Of a DNA stretch of 40,037 nt, positions 24,998 to 32,844 are shown piece by piece. Numbering within the stretch: the stretch's first letter is position 1; every line of letters begins with the position of its first letter. Both the position numbers and the translations under genes were made by a program. Location of the stretch: positions 1 to 40,037 of the forward strand of contig RGPS01000029.1 of NCBI GenBank assembly GCA_010084195.1, in the 5' to 3' direction. This DNA comes from Terriglobia bacterium. GTDB lineage: Bacteria > Acidobacteriota > Terriglobia > Bryobacterales > Bryobacteraceae. The notes beneath the pieces were generated by a model that was given only the letters and a program-made list of their open reading frames with translations, made no database searches and was not told where the DNA came from.

Positions 24998-26275
24998 ATG
25001 CTGCTCGTGGTTCTCATTCTGTTGTTTGTCCTGATCGTTCTGTACACCGCGATTCAGACTTTCTATCTGGAAGGCATGCGCCTGCGGACACGGGATCTGC
25101 CTGCTCTGGAATTCTTCAAGGAGGAGTTGGAAGATCTGCTGGGGCTCCGATCGGAAGCCGGAGCACTGGCGTTTTCCCTGTGGAAACATGCGTGCCTGAC
25201 CGCTTTTGCCGTGGTTGCGATGTTGCGGGCCTTGCCGGACAAGATGCCGACCGACACGGGGCTTCAGGCTGCAATGATTGCGGAAGCTTTGCTGGTTTCG
25301 TGGACCGGGATGGTGCTGGGGGGGTACGCGATCCCTCAATTGCTCTACCGGCGTACGGAAGGCAAGTGGTTGCGACCGCTGGTACCTTTTTACAAAGTAA
25401 GTGCTCTGGCGAGTCGGCCTCTGGTGGCTTTGCTCACTTTTGGGCATTCCCTGCTGGAGATGGTGAATCCGGAAGAAGGCGACGGCGAAGCGGCGACGGC
25501 GGCCGAGAACATTGAAGCCCTGATTGCGGCCGGTACGGAAGAAGGTCTGATTGAAGAGGACGACCGAAGGCTGATCCAGTCGGTGGTCGAGTTCGGCGAC
25601 AAGACGGTGCGCGAAGTGATGACGGCGCGACCGAATATTGTGGCGATCTCGGCGGACAGGACCCTGGAAGATTTACACGCAGTCGTGGTCGCGGAGCAGT
25701 TTTCGCGAATTCCGGTTTACCAGGAGTCGATTGATGAGGTGGTTGGCTTCGTGCACGTTCGCGACATGTTTGAAGTTGCCGAGAGCAGCCGAACATCCAG
25801 AACTGTGAACGAACTGATGCGGCCCATACAGGTGGTGCCGGAGACCAAGCTGGTGAGTGACCTGATGCGCGAAATGCAGCGCGAGGGTGCCCACATGGTG
25901 ATGGTGGTGGATGAGTACGGTGCGACGGCCGGTCTGGTGACGATGGAAGACCTGGTGGAGGTGATTCTCGGCGAGATTCGCGACGAGCACGAGCCCGGGT
26001 CGGACGTAGCGGAAGACGGGCATGGCGGCCATATTGTCTCGGGCAGTTTTGATCTGGCAAGACTCAACGAACTGATTGAGTTTCAGCCTGACGAAGAAGT
26101 GGAATCGACCACGATCGGGGGCCTTGTTATGGAGTGGATGGGCCGTGTGCCTCTGCCGGGTGAGACGATTGAACGAGAGGGACTACGTATTGAAGTATTG
26201 TCCAGTGATGAGAAACGAGTTGCACAAGTGCGTTTAAGTAAAGTATCGCCAGAGTCGGTTGGATTCCATGAGTAG
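24998..26275 (+). CDS. hemolysin C/CorC-type protein with DUF21, CBS pair and CorC domains
   Basis: Membrane protein of the CNNM/CorC family, linked to magnesium or other divalent cation efflux. An N-terminal DUF21 part with helices (about 1-20, 58-75, 90-115) is followed by a CBS pair at about 205-325 (EVMTARPNIVAISADRTLEDL, then FSRIPVYQESIDEVVGFVHVRDM, and HMVMVVDEYGATAGLVTMEDLVEVILGEI). The C-terminal CorC_HlyC domain is at about 345-420 (IGGLVMEWMGRVPLPGE). It has 425 residues, the normal length. It starts right after the ybeY stop, and its own stop (26273-26275) lies inside the start of era. Confidence 0.9.
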   Translation: MLLVVLILLFVLIVLYTAIQTFYLEGMRLRTRDLPALEFFKEELEDLLGLRSEAGALAFSLWKHACLTAFAVVAMLRALPDKMPTDTGLQAAMIAEALLVSWTGMVLGGYAIPQLLYRRTEGKWLRPLVPFYKVSALASRPLVALLTFGHSLLEMVNPEEGDGEAATAAENIEALIAAGTEEGLIEEDDRRLIQSVVEFGDKTVREVMTARPNIVAISADRTLEDLHAVVVAEQFSRIPVYQESIDEVVGFVHVRDMFEVAESSRTSRTVNELMRPIQVVPETKLVSDLMREMQREGAHMVMVVDEYGATAGLVTMEDLVEVILGEIRDEHEPGSDVAEDGHGGHIVSGSFDLARLNELIEFQPDEEVESTTIGGLVMEWMGRVPLPGETIEREGLRIEVLSSDEKRVAQVRLSKVSPESVGFHE

Positions 26276-27086
26276 CCCGATGGGTCATAAGTCGGGGTTT
26301 GTCTCGATTCTGGGGCGCCCGAACGCCGGGAAGTCCACGTTGATGAACGCGCTGGTGGGCCAGAAGGTGGCCATTGTGGCGGATAAGCCGCAGACCACAC
26401 GGACGGCGATTCAGGGCGTGCTCACGGAAGAAGGCGTCCAGATTGTCTTCATCGACACGCCGGGTATTCACCGGTCGGATTCGTCGCTGAACAAGAGAAT
26501 GATGGATGCTGTGCGGAATTCGCTGGAAGAGCGCGACCTGCTGATCTTCATGGTGGATGCGTCGAAGGCCTTCGGCTCGGATGACGAGAGAGCGATCAGC
26601 ATTCTGCGCAAGGATGGCCCCCCCGTCATTCTGGCAGTGAACAAAGTTGACACGGTAAAGGCGAAGGCGGATCTGCTGCCCTTGATGGAGGAATACAGCA
26701 AGCGTTTTGACTTTGCGGAGTACATTCCCATTTCGGCAAAGAAGGGGGCGAGCGAACTGATTCGTGAAAAAGTCCTGTTGGCGACGCGGCAGGAAGTGCC
26801 GCATGCCACCAACGTGACCATTGAGAAGTGGGAAGAGACGCCGACAATTGTGCGGATCTACGCGACAATCATGGTGGAGCGCGATGGCCAGAAGGCGATT
26901 ATCATCGGGGCGAAGGGTAGTGTCCTGAAGCAGATCGGGACACAGGCGCGGGAAGAGATGGAGGCGCTGTTCGGCATCCGGATTTACCTGGACCTGCACG
27001 TGAAGGTAGAAGCGGGCTGGCGGGAAAAGGCGGCGTATCTGAATACGGTGGATTGGCGTACAATGACGGGTAGTCATGAAGATTAA
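26268..27086 (+). CDS. era: GTPase Era with an internal deletion between the GTPase and KH domains
   Basis: Ribosome-assembly GTPase that binds the 3' end of 16S rRNA. G motifs: GRPNAGKS 16-23, DTPG 63-66, NKVD 125-128, SAK 156-158. The KH domain follows with GAKG at 214-217 and a normal C-terminus (EAGWREKAAYLNTVDW). The protein has only 272 residues. After ISAKKG it goes straight to ASELIREKVLLATRQEVPH, whereas other Era proteins have about 35 more residues here: the last G-domain helix, the LPEG...YPED..TD stretch and the start of the linker. The reading frame is intact. The start ATG 26268 overlaps corC by 8 bases; a TTG at 26259 is possible but less likely. Function is probably kept, since Era is usually essential, but the shortened hinge is unusual. 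Confidence 0.92.
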   Translation: MSSPMGHKSGFVSILGRPNAGKSTLMNALVGQKVAIVADKPQTTRTAIQGVLTEEGVQIVFIDTPGIHRSDSSLNKRMMDAVRNSLEERDLLIFMVDASKAFGSDDERAISILRKDGPPVILAVNKVDTVKAKADLLPLMEEYSKRFDFAEYIPISAKKGASELIREKVLLATRQEVPHATNVTIEKWEETPTIVRIYATIMVERDGQKAIIIGAKGSVLKQIGTQAREEMEALFGIRIYLDLHVKVEAGWREKAAYLNTVDWRTMTGSHED

Positions 27087-27369
27087 GCGGCTGGCCCTCT
27101 CCTTAGTGCTGTTCCTCTCGATGTTGATGTCGGCGTTTGCCGCCGGTAAGCCGAAGTCGGACGATTACCTGAATGACACGGTTCGTTCCAGGCTGGCAGG
27201 CGATTCCCTGGTGAAGGGCGGAAATATCGACGTCGAAGTAAAAGACGGCGTCGTGACGCTCCAGGGAAAGGTCATGGAAGCCAAGCAAAAAGACAAAGCG
27301 GAGCGTTTGACGAAGAAGGTCAGTGGCGTGAAAAGCGTCGTGAACAAGATCACCATCGAAAAGCCGTGA
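27076..27369 (+). CDS. exported BON-domain protein
   Basis: A 97-residue protein: signal peptide (MKIKRLALSLVLFLSMLMSAFA, cleavage after AFA), then one BON domain (bacterial OsmY and nodulation) from about 28 to 95, with DTVRSRLAGDSLVKGGNIDVEVKDGVVTLQG and VSGVKSVVNKITIE. BON domains bind phospholipid membranes and often act in envelope stress. Its ATG overlaps the end of era by 11 bases, so it is translated from the same message. A single BON domain is about half of OsmY. A G+C-rich hairpin follows directly and may end the phoH operon. Confidence 0.85.
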   Translation: MKIKRLALSLVLFLSMLMSAFAAGKPKSDDYLNDTVRSRLAGDSLVKGGNIDVEVKDGVVTLQGKVMEAKQKDKAERLTKKVSGVKSVVNKITIEKP

Positions 27370-27378
27370 GGCGTCAGA

Positions 27379-27418
27379 GCCGCGCAGCATGCCATCCAGT
27401 CACGGCGCGGCCCCTTCT
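27379..27418 (+). terminator. candidate rho-independent terminator after the BON gene
   Basis: Perfect inverted repeat GCCGCGC (27379-27385) and GCGCGGC (27405-27411) with a 19-base loop, followed by CCCTTCTTT, a weak T-rich run. A second perfect repeat, GCCGTGA (27363-27369) with TCACGGC (27400-27406), overlaps it by two bases. The two hairpins exclude each other. The long loop makes it a weak terminator candidate, and the copy 1 repeat begins inside it. Confidence 0.4.
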
Positions 27419-27505
27419 TTCCACCCACTCTCTACCGAGCGACCATGCGTCAGCATGCGGTTGGACAGTACCGAAGTGCCGCGTCTTCAACAGAGTACCC
27501 ATGGA
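27409..27505 (+). repeat. imperfect direct repeat, copy 1, with palindromic core
   Basis: Copy 1 runs from GGCCCCTTCTTTCCACCCAC through TCTACCGAGC, then the core at 27442-27461, GGTTGGACA, and on to GCGTCTTCAACAGAGTACC. The core contains CATGC-GTCA-GCATG, a 5-base stem with a 4-base loop, inside ACC...GGT. Compared with copy 2 (132 bases downstream), the flanks match closely and the cores differ while keeping the ability to pair. It does not seem to encode protein; it lies between the BON and SMP-30 genes. Confidence 0.6.
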
Positions 27506-27540
27506 CCACCAGCCCGCAGAATGCCGTGAAGACCCCGCAC

Positions 27541-27635
27541 GGCCCCTCGTTCCAGCCCACGCTCTACCGAGCCGTGACCGTGAGGGAGCGGTTGGACAAC
27601 TTTCCGGGAACAGCGTCATCAAAAGACTCTCTTAC
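27541..27635 (+). repeat. imperfect direct repeat, copy 2, REP-like core overlapping the SMP-30 leader
   Basis: Copy 2 starts GGCCCCTCGTTCCAGCCCAC and reads GCTCTACCGAGCCGTGACCG with TGAGGGAGCGGTTGGACA. The core pairs ACCG with CGGT. The word CCGTGACCGTGAGGGAGCGG is of the kind that I recall scattered through Planctomycetes and Solibacter-type genomes, often misread as a peptide ending SRDREGAVG. Its 3' part (GCGTCATCAAAAGACTC) runs into the signal-peptide region of the SMP-30 gene, so the repeat has duplicated or replaced that gene's start region. Confidence 0.6.
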
Positions 27636-28508
27636 CTCTGGCTTCCGGGCTTGTTGCTGTACTTCGGGTGCCTGATTCCGGCAACCGCTCAGGACTTTGA
27701 AAACATCATGTCGGAGCGGGTGGCTACGGGCATGGTCTATGTGGATGGCCTGACGTGGTCCCGCGACGGGTTTCTGGTCTTCTCTGACGCCCTGCGGAAA
27801 ACGGTGTACCGGCTGGACCCAACCGGGCCCCCCAAACCTACTGAAGAAAACCGAAATGGTGCCGAGGGCCTGGCGTACGATGCGCAGTTTCGGCTCTATT
27901 TGTGTGAGCCCGTGCTGCACCGGGTAGTTCGAATGGACCGTCGGGGCAAGGCAGAGGTTTTGGCCGAGGCGTATCAGGGCAAGAAGTTCAACGGCCCGAA
28001 CGACATTGTGGTGCGGAAGGACGGCAACGTCTACTTCACTGATCCCGCCTTCGTCTCGGGTAAGGAGACCCGCGAACTGGATTACAACGGGATCTACCGG
28101 ATTACGCCCAAAGGCGAGTTGGAAGTGGTGGCGAAATGGTCAACCAGGCCCAACGGGATTACGGTATCCGGGGACGGGAAAAGCCTGTTTGTGACCGACT
28201 CCGACCGCAGGACTCTGGTGGCGTTCGACCTGGACGGCAAAGGCGCTGCGAGCAATCAGCGCGACCTGTTCGGCAAGATCCCGGGCATTCCGGGGGGTAT
28301 TCGGACCGACGTGAACGGACGATTCTACATCGCGGCGAAGGGGCTGGGCGTCTATACCCGTGAGGGGAAACTGGTGCACACATTCCTGCCGACCGAGGTG
28401 ATTACGAACTGTACGTTCGGGGATAGCGACATGGAGACTCTGTACGCGAGTGCCCGGAAAGCCGTGTACAAGATTCGCCTGGGCGTTAAGGGCGCGGTTC
28501 AGTATTAG
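27615..28508 (+). CDS. exported SMP-30/gluconolactonase-like beta-propeller protein, start codon unclear
   Basis: Six-bladed beta-propeller of the SMP-30/gluconolaconase/LRE family, probably a periplasmic lactonase or sugar-acid hydrolase. The mature part from about DFENIMSERVATGMV carries DGLTWSRDGFLVFSD, EGLAYDAQFRLYLCEP, FNGPNDIVVRKDGNVYFTDP (the metal-ligand Asn/Asp segment) and RPNGITVSGDGKSLFVTDSD. In front is an apparent signal peptide (KRLSYLWLPGLLLYFGCLIPATAQ), but its first codons are GTC-ATC-AAA with no ATG, GTG or TTG. The nearest standard starts are TTG at 27651 or 27654 inside the hydrophobic core, or an ATG far upstream at 27501 that would read through repeat copy 2. I give the coordinates from the signal peptide; the true start is unresolved. 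The domain identity is good. Confidence 0.7.
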   Translation, partial: VIKRLSYLWLPGLLLYFGCLIPATAQDFENIMSERVATGMVYVDGLTWSRDGFLVFSDALRKTVYRLDPTGPPKPTEENRNGAEGLAYDAQFRLYLCEPVLHRVVRMDRRGKAEVLAEAYQGKKFNGPNDIVVRKDGNVYFTDPAFVSGKETRELDYNGIYRITPKGELEVVAKWSTRPNGITVSGDGKSLFVTDSDRRTLVAFDLDGKGAASNQRDLFGKIPGIPGGIRTDVNGRFYIAAKGLGVYTREGKLVHTFLPTEVITNCTFGDSDMETLYASARKAVYKIRLGVKGAVQY

Positions 28509-28519
28509 GATGGACCAGT

Positions 28520-28969
28520 ATTAGCTCGCGCAGATATCCTCCGCACCCGATACCCGGTGTCGGGGCAATGATTATCCAGGATGGCCGTGTCCTGCTGGTG
28601 GAGCGTGCTAAGGAACCGCTGAAAGGTTACTGGTCATTGCCCGGCGGGGCAGTGGAGACCGGTGAGGCACTGGAAGACGCGTTGCGGCGCGAGGTGCTGG
28701 AAGAGACCGGGCTTGAGGTGGAAGTGCTTGGTCTGGTGGAAGTCTTTGAGCGCGTGACCCGGGATGTGGAAGGTGCCGCCGAATACCACTACATCCTGCT
28801 GGATTATGTTTGCGTACCAACAGGTGGAGTGCTGTGTGCGGCCGACGATGCCGCCCAGGCACGATGGTTTTCGTTGGCCGAACTGGACGGATTGCGGATT
28901 ACGGAGGGCACGCCTCCGGTGATCCGCAAGGCATTTGCGTGGTTTGCAGAGCGGACCGCGAGAAAATAG
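28520..28969 (+). CDS. Nudix hydrolase, possibly starting at ATT
   Basis: Pyrophosphohydrolase of the MutT/Nudix family. The complete Nudix box G-x5-E-x7-REUxEExGU is read as GGAVETGEALEDAL followed by RREVLEETGLEVE. Starting at ATG 28568 the protein has 133 residues but lacks the first strand. In the same frame upstream the sequence encodes SSRRYPPHPIPGVGA, the usual N-terminus of these proteins (RxYPxxPIxGVGA). The only initiation-like codon there is ATT at 28520, with AGGA nine bases upstream. ATT initiation is known for infC and pcnB in E. coli, so this is possible but unproven. Substrate unknown; mutS2 follows after 6 bases. Confidence 0.82.
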   Translation: MSSRRYPPHPIPGVGAMIIQDGRVLLVERAKEPLKGYWSLPGGAVETGEALEDALRREVLEETGLEVEVLGLVEVFERVTRDVEGAAEYHYILLDYVCVPTGGVLCAADDAAQARWFSLAELDGLRITEGTPPVIRKAFAWFAERTARK

Positions 28970-28975
28970 ATACGG

Positions 28976-31375
28976 GTGAAGTCCTCCAGCTCAGAAGCGC
29001 TTGCGTTCCCTCAGGTAGTGGCCCTGGTGCGTCGCTACATTTCCACGGCCGCCGGGGCGGTTTTGCTGGAGCAGGTAGTGCCTTCGTCCGATCAAAAACT
29101 GGTGGAGCATTTACTGTCGCAGGTGGCGGAAGGTGTGCAGTATCTGCGGGCAGCGACGAATCCGGCGTCGGGGTCTGGCTCTGCGATTCGGGTGAATCTG
29201 GGCGGTGTTCCGGATATCACGCTGTCTTCGCAAAAGCTTCGGATTGAAGGCGCAGCGCTGGAACCGCGTGAGATCTTCGATCTGATTGCGTTTCTGGATC
29301 GGGCGGCTGATGCGCGGTCGGTCTTGACGTCGTCGCCGGAACGTTTTCCGTTATTGAGTGGCCTGGGCAGCCGGATTGGGGACTTTCGGGATCTGCTGAA
29401 AGCCGTTCAGGGCAAAGTTTCCCCGGATGGCAGCGTACCGGACAGCGCAAGCCCGCACTTACACCGGATTCGCCGGGAGATGGAGAAACAGAAAAAGTCC
29501 ATCGCCGAGTCTTTGGAGCGTTTTCTGAAGGCCAATCGCGGGGAGGGCGTGCTGCAGGAAGAGTACGTCACGCTGCGCAACGAGCGGTTTGTGGTGCCGG
29601 TGATTGCGGGCCAGCGACGGAAACTGCCGGGCGTGATCCACGGTGCAAGTTCGTCGGGGCAGACGCTGTTTCTGGAGCCTCTGGAAACGATTGACCTGAA
29701 CAACGAACTGGTGCGGCTGCAGGAAGAAGAGTCGCGTGAAGTGTTCCGGATTCTGCGGGAACTGACAGCCCGGTTACGGACCCAGGCGAGCGAAATCCGG
29801 GAGGCAGCAGAGGTGATTGCAGAACTGGACCTAATTTTTGCCAAGGCCCGGTTTGGTGTGGATTTCGATTGCTGCATTCCGCGTTTTGGAGAGAAGTTCC
29901 AGGTGGTGAAGGCCCGGCATCCGTTGCTGATGGATGTATTGAAGCGGTCGGGAAAGTCGGTGGTGCCGTTTGATCTGACGCTGGACCGGGAGTGCCGGAC
30001 GCTGCTGATCAGTGGTCCGAATACAGGTGGCAAAACGGTGACGCTGAAGACAGCGGGCACGATAGCGCTGATGGCGCAGGCTGGGATCCCGGTGCCGTGC
30101 TCATCTGCGGAGTTGCCGCTGTTCGAACAGGTTTTGGCGGATATTGGTGACCACCAGTCGATTGAGCAGAATCTGAGTACATTCTCGGCGCATGTGGGCA
30201 GATTGCGGGAGATGGCGCTGGATGTGACGCCAGATTCGCTGGTTTTGCTGGATGAAATCGGGTCGGCGACGGATCCGGAAGAGGGCGGCGCGCTGGGTGT
30301 GGCGCTGGTGGACCACTTTCGGGCGGCGGGGGCGTTTACCCTGGCGTCCACGCACCTGACAGCCCTCAAAGTCTATGGGGCCAGTACGAAGTCGGTGCTG
30401 AATGCCTCGATGGGCTTCGATGAGGAGACGCTGCAACCGACGTACAAGCTGCGGATCGGGGTTCCCGGGAAGTCCGCGGGGCTGGATATTGCGACGAAGC
30501 TGGGGATGCCGGAAGACATCCTGAAGAGGGCACGGGCGGCGCTGAGTTCACAGGAAATCGAGCTGGGACGGCTGATTGCCGGGTTGCATGAGAGCCTGGA
30601 ACTGGCCACCCGGGATCGTACGGAACTGGAAGCGGAGAAGCGCCGGATCATCGTGCGGGAGCGGGAATTCCGGGCTGAGTGGGAGCGGAAAGAAGCTTCA
30701 AAACTGGCTGAACTGGAAGCTCGATTTGAGGCGATGCAAGCCGAGTGGCGGAAGCGGGCTGAGGCCGTTGTGGCTAAGGTGGAGGCGTTCTCCACGCAAC
30801 GGAAGGCCGGGGATCGTGCCCAGGTTGAGGTTTCGCGCGCCGCGCGTGAAATGCGTGAAGACTGGCAGACGGTGGTGGCTTCGCCGTTGTTAGGCGGTCC
30901 GAAAAAGCTGGCGATTGAGGTGGGCGTGCGGGTGCGGATCAAGGGGATTCGCGAGTTGGCGCGGGTTCGCAAAGATCTGGGTAATGGTCGGTTTGAAGTG
31001 GAAGCCGGATTTATGAAGATGAAGATCGGCCCGGAGGATGTGGAAGAAGTTTTCCTCGACACGCCGGGGACTGCGACTTCAAAGCTGCCGAGGGGCGTTA
31101 GTTTTCAGGCTGGTCCGGCGCTGGCACCTCTGGTGCAGGAACTGAATATTATTGGGGAACGGGCGGAAGACGCGATGGAGAAGGTGGAGCGTTTTCTGGA
31201 TGCGGCGGTGATGGCGACGGCGGCGCGGGTTCGGATCGTCCATGGCCATGGGATGGGGATTCTGAAGCGTGGTGTGCAGGACTTGTTGAAAAACAATCCT
31301 CATGTGGAGAAACACTATCCCGCGTCACAACTTGAGGGCGGGTCCGGCGCGACGATTGTGGAATTGAAGGACTAG
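28976..31375 (+). CDS. mutS2: MutS2 family ATPase/endonuclease with altered Smr motif
   Basis: MutS2 acts against homologous recombination and on stalled ribosomes rather than in mismatch repair. The 799 residues show the MutS core without the mismatch-recognition domain: clamp/lever helices at about 150-300, Walker A GPNTGGKT at 347-354, Walker B LVLLDEIGSATDPEEG at about 422, a coiled coil at about 530-620 (rich in E, R, K), a KOW-like part (GVRVRIKGIRELARVRKDLG) and a C-terminal Smr domain from about 715. The Smr domain keeps HGHGMG at 756-761, but its first motif, normally LDLR/H-G, is LNIIG at 723-727, lacking the acidic and basic residues tied to nuclease activity. Start GTG 28976. It converges on DinB; the two stops share CTAG at 31372-31375. 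Confidence 0.93.
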   Translation: MKSSSSEALAFPQVVALVRRYISTAAGAVLLEQVVPSSDQKLVEHLLSQVAEGVQYLRAATNPASGSGSAIRVNLGGVPDITLSSQKLRIEGAALEPREIFDLIAFLDRAADARSVLTSSPERFPLLSGLGSRIGDFRDLLKAVQGKVSPDGSVPDSASPHLHRIRREMEKQKKSIAESLERFLKANRGEGVLQEEYVTLRNERFVVPVIAGQRRKLPGVIHGASSSGQTLFLEPLETIDLNNELVRLQEEESREVFRILRELTARLRTQASEIREAAEVIAELDLIFAKARFGVDFDCCIPRFGEKFQVVKARHPLLMDVLKRSGKSVVPFDLTLDRECRTLLISGPNTGGKTVTLKTAGTIALMAQAGIPVPCSSAELPLFEQVLADIGDHQSIEQNLSTFSAHVGRLREMALDVTPDSLVLLDEIGSATDPEEGGALGVALVDHFRAAGAFTLASTHLTALKVYGASTKSVLNASMGFDEETLQPTYKLRIGVPGKSAGLDIATKLGMPEDILKRARAALSSQEIELGRLIAGLHESLELATRDRTELEAEKRRIIVREREFRAEWERKEASKLAELEARFEAMQAEWRKRAEAVVAKVEAFSTQRKAGDRAQVEVSRAAREMREDWQTVVASPLLGGPKKLAIEVGVRVRIKGIRELARVRKDLGNGRFEVEAGFMKMKIGPEDVEEVFLDTPGTATSKLPRGVSFQAGPALAPLVQELNIIGERAEDAMEKVERFLDAAVMATAARVRIVHGHGMGILKRGVQDLLKNNPHVEKHYPASQLEGGSGATIVELKD

Positions 31376-31950
31376 GCTCCGGCGGCTTCCAGCGCCCTTC
31401 GAACCTGGCCTGCCTGCCAGAGGTGGCGATGTTCGTGGGTGACGAGAATCTGCAGAGCGGTGGCGAGGCTGACGTTCAGAACCTTGACGAAGGGGTTCTG
31501 CATGGAAAGACTGGCCAGATCGACCGAAGCTGCTTCCGTGGCGAACTGACGGATTTCATTGTGTGTCTGCAGCCAGGCGGCCAGAACCTTGTCGGAGTCG
31601 AGGTTTGAGGAGGGGATAATCTGGCTGGGGGCCGGGACCTTTACTTGCACGGGCGGCGCGAGCATCGACAGGAACACTCCCGCGCAGAAGCCTGGGACGT
31701 AGTCGCCGCGACGGGGGATTTTCGCGGGGTCGGCCGCACGCAGGACGGGGAGCATGGACTTCAAATAGGCGTTGTGCGCCTTGTTCAGGTGCTCCAGGCA
31801 CTGGAGGATGCTCCAGGCTTTGCCGCCATTGGGCTGCCAGTTCAATTGGAAGGAGGAGAGCCCTGCCATGACCGTCTCCGCCGTCTGCTCGTTGACCGTG
31901 ATCGTTGCTACGGCTTCCCGCAAGTCGCTGGGGAGTGTTTTAATGGACAT
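31372..31950 (-). CDS. DinB-like domain protein
   Basis: Four-helix-bundle protein of the DinB/YfiT superfamily, a group of metal-dependent thiol S-transferases and proteins of unknown role. The metal-site histidines are in place: His54 in QCLEHLNKAHNAYL, then His172 and His176 in THEHRHLWQ near the C-terminus, giving the usual three-His pattern. WSILQCLEHLNK and the closing WQAGQVRRALE are family hallmarks. It has 192 residues, full length. In acidobacteria DinB proteins are numerous and the co-substrate is often bacillithiol or another thiol; none can be assigned. It is convergent with mutS2 and divergent from the TIGR03435 gene 48 bases away. Confidence 0.85.
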   Translation of the reverse strand: MSIKTLPSDLREAVATITVNEQTAETVMAGLSSFQLNWQPNGGKAWSILQCLEHLNKAHNAYLKSMLPVLRAADPAKIPRRGDYVPGFCAGVFLSMLAPPVQVKVPAPSQIIPSSNLDSDKVLAAWLQTHNEIRQFATEAASVDLASLSMQNPFVKVLNVSLATALQILVTHEHRHLWQAGQVRRALEAAGA

Positions 31951-31998
31951 ACCAGTTCTTCCTTCAGAGAAACTGTATCAGAAAATGAGGTGTGTTTC

Positions 31999-32793
31999 AT
32001 GATGAAGCGGATGGCACATAGCTGGCGGGGCATCGCCCTTGGTTTGGTTACTGGTGCGTTGGCGATGGCGGCGGAGCCGTCGGGTCCGCGATTTGAGGTC
32101 GCCTCGATTCGTCCAGGGAACAACCCTCATGCAACGATGATTCGCCGTCAGCCGACAGGTGGACGTTTCACGACGCAGAACACCACATTACGCGCGCTGC
32201 TTTCCTACGCGTATGGCGTGCAGGGCCACCAGATTACGGGCGGTCCGGCGTGGATCGGAACGGATCTTTGGGACATTACCGCGCGACCCGAGGGGGATGT
32301 GCCGGAGGGCCTGGAAGGGGATGCCCGGCTGCGGCAGATGATGCAGAATCTGCTGATGGAGAGGTTTGGTGTGGTCCTCCACAACGAGACGAAGGAACTG
32401 CCGGTCTATGGTCTGGTGGTGGCGAAATCCGGTGTGAAGATGAAGCAGGTGGACGCTCCGCAGCCGGCGGCGTTTCGGATGGGGATGAGCCAGTTCACGG
32501 TGGTTGGCGAGGTTTCGCAGCTCATCAGTCAGCTGGTTCGTGTGACGGGTCGGAGCGTTGCCGATGAGACCGGGCTAAAGGGGAACTACGAGATGAAGCT
32601 GAGCTGGACGCCCGATCCGGCGCAACAGGCGCAGATCGCCGCTGCGCACGGAACGGCTCCGGATTTTGCGGCGGCAGAGGGTCCGTCGCTGTTTACCGCG
32701 TTGCAGGAACAGTTGGGATTGCGGCTGGATGCACGTAAGGGTCCGGTGGTTGTCTACACGGTAGAGAAGGCCTCGAAGCCGTCAGAAAACTAA
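31999..32793 (+). CDS. TIGR03435 family exported protein (soil-associated)
   Basis: A member of a paralogous family expanded in Solibacter and other soil acidobacteria; no function known. In 264 residues: signal peptide (MMKRMAHSWRGIALGLVTGALAMA), then the family opening FEVASIRPGNNPH, LLSYAYGVQGHQITGGPAWIGTDLWDITA, RQMMQNLLMERFGVVLHNETKELPVYGLVVAKSG, and the closing GLKGNYEMKLSWTPD and FTALQEQLGLRLDARKGPVVVYTVE. Two in-frame ATGs lie at 31999 and 32002; GAGGTG about 8 bases upstream supports the first. The frame is open further left but enters the DinB gene. This family member is the strongest taxonomic clue in the window. Confidence 0.85.
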   Translation: MMKRMAHSWRGIALGLVTGALAMAAEPSGPRFEVASIRPGNNPHATMIRRQPTGGRFTTQNTTLRALLSYAYGVQGHQITGGPAWIGTDLWDITARPEGDVPEGLEGDARLRQMMQNLLMERFGVVLHNETKELPVYGLVVAKSGVKMKQVDAPQPAAFRMGMSQFTVVGEVSQLISQLVRVTGRSVADETGLKGNYEMKLSWTPDPAQQAQIAAAHGTAPDFAAAEGPSLFTALQEQLGLRLDARKGPVVVYTVEKASKPSEN

Positions 32794-32844
32794 CATCCAG
32801 GCGTGTCGGGGATAATAGAGATTCCCCTTCATGAGAGCAGTGAA

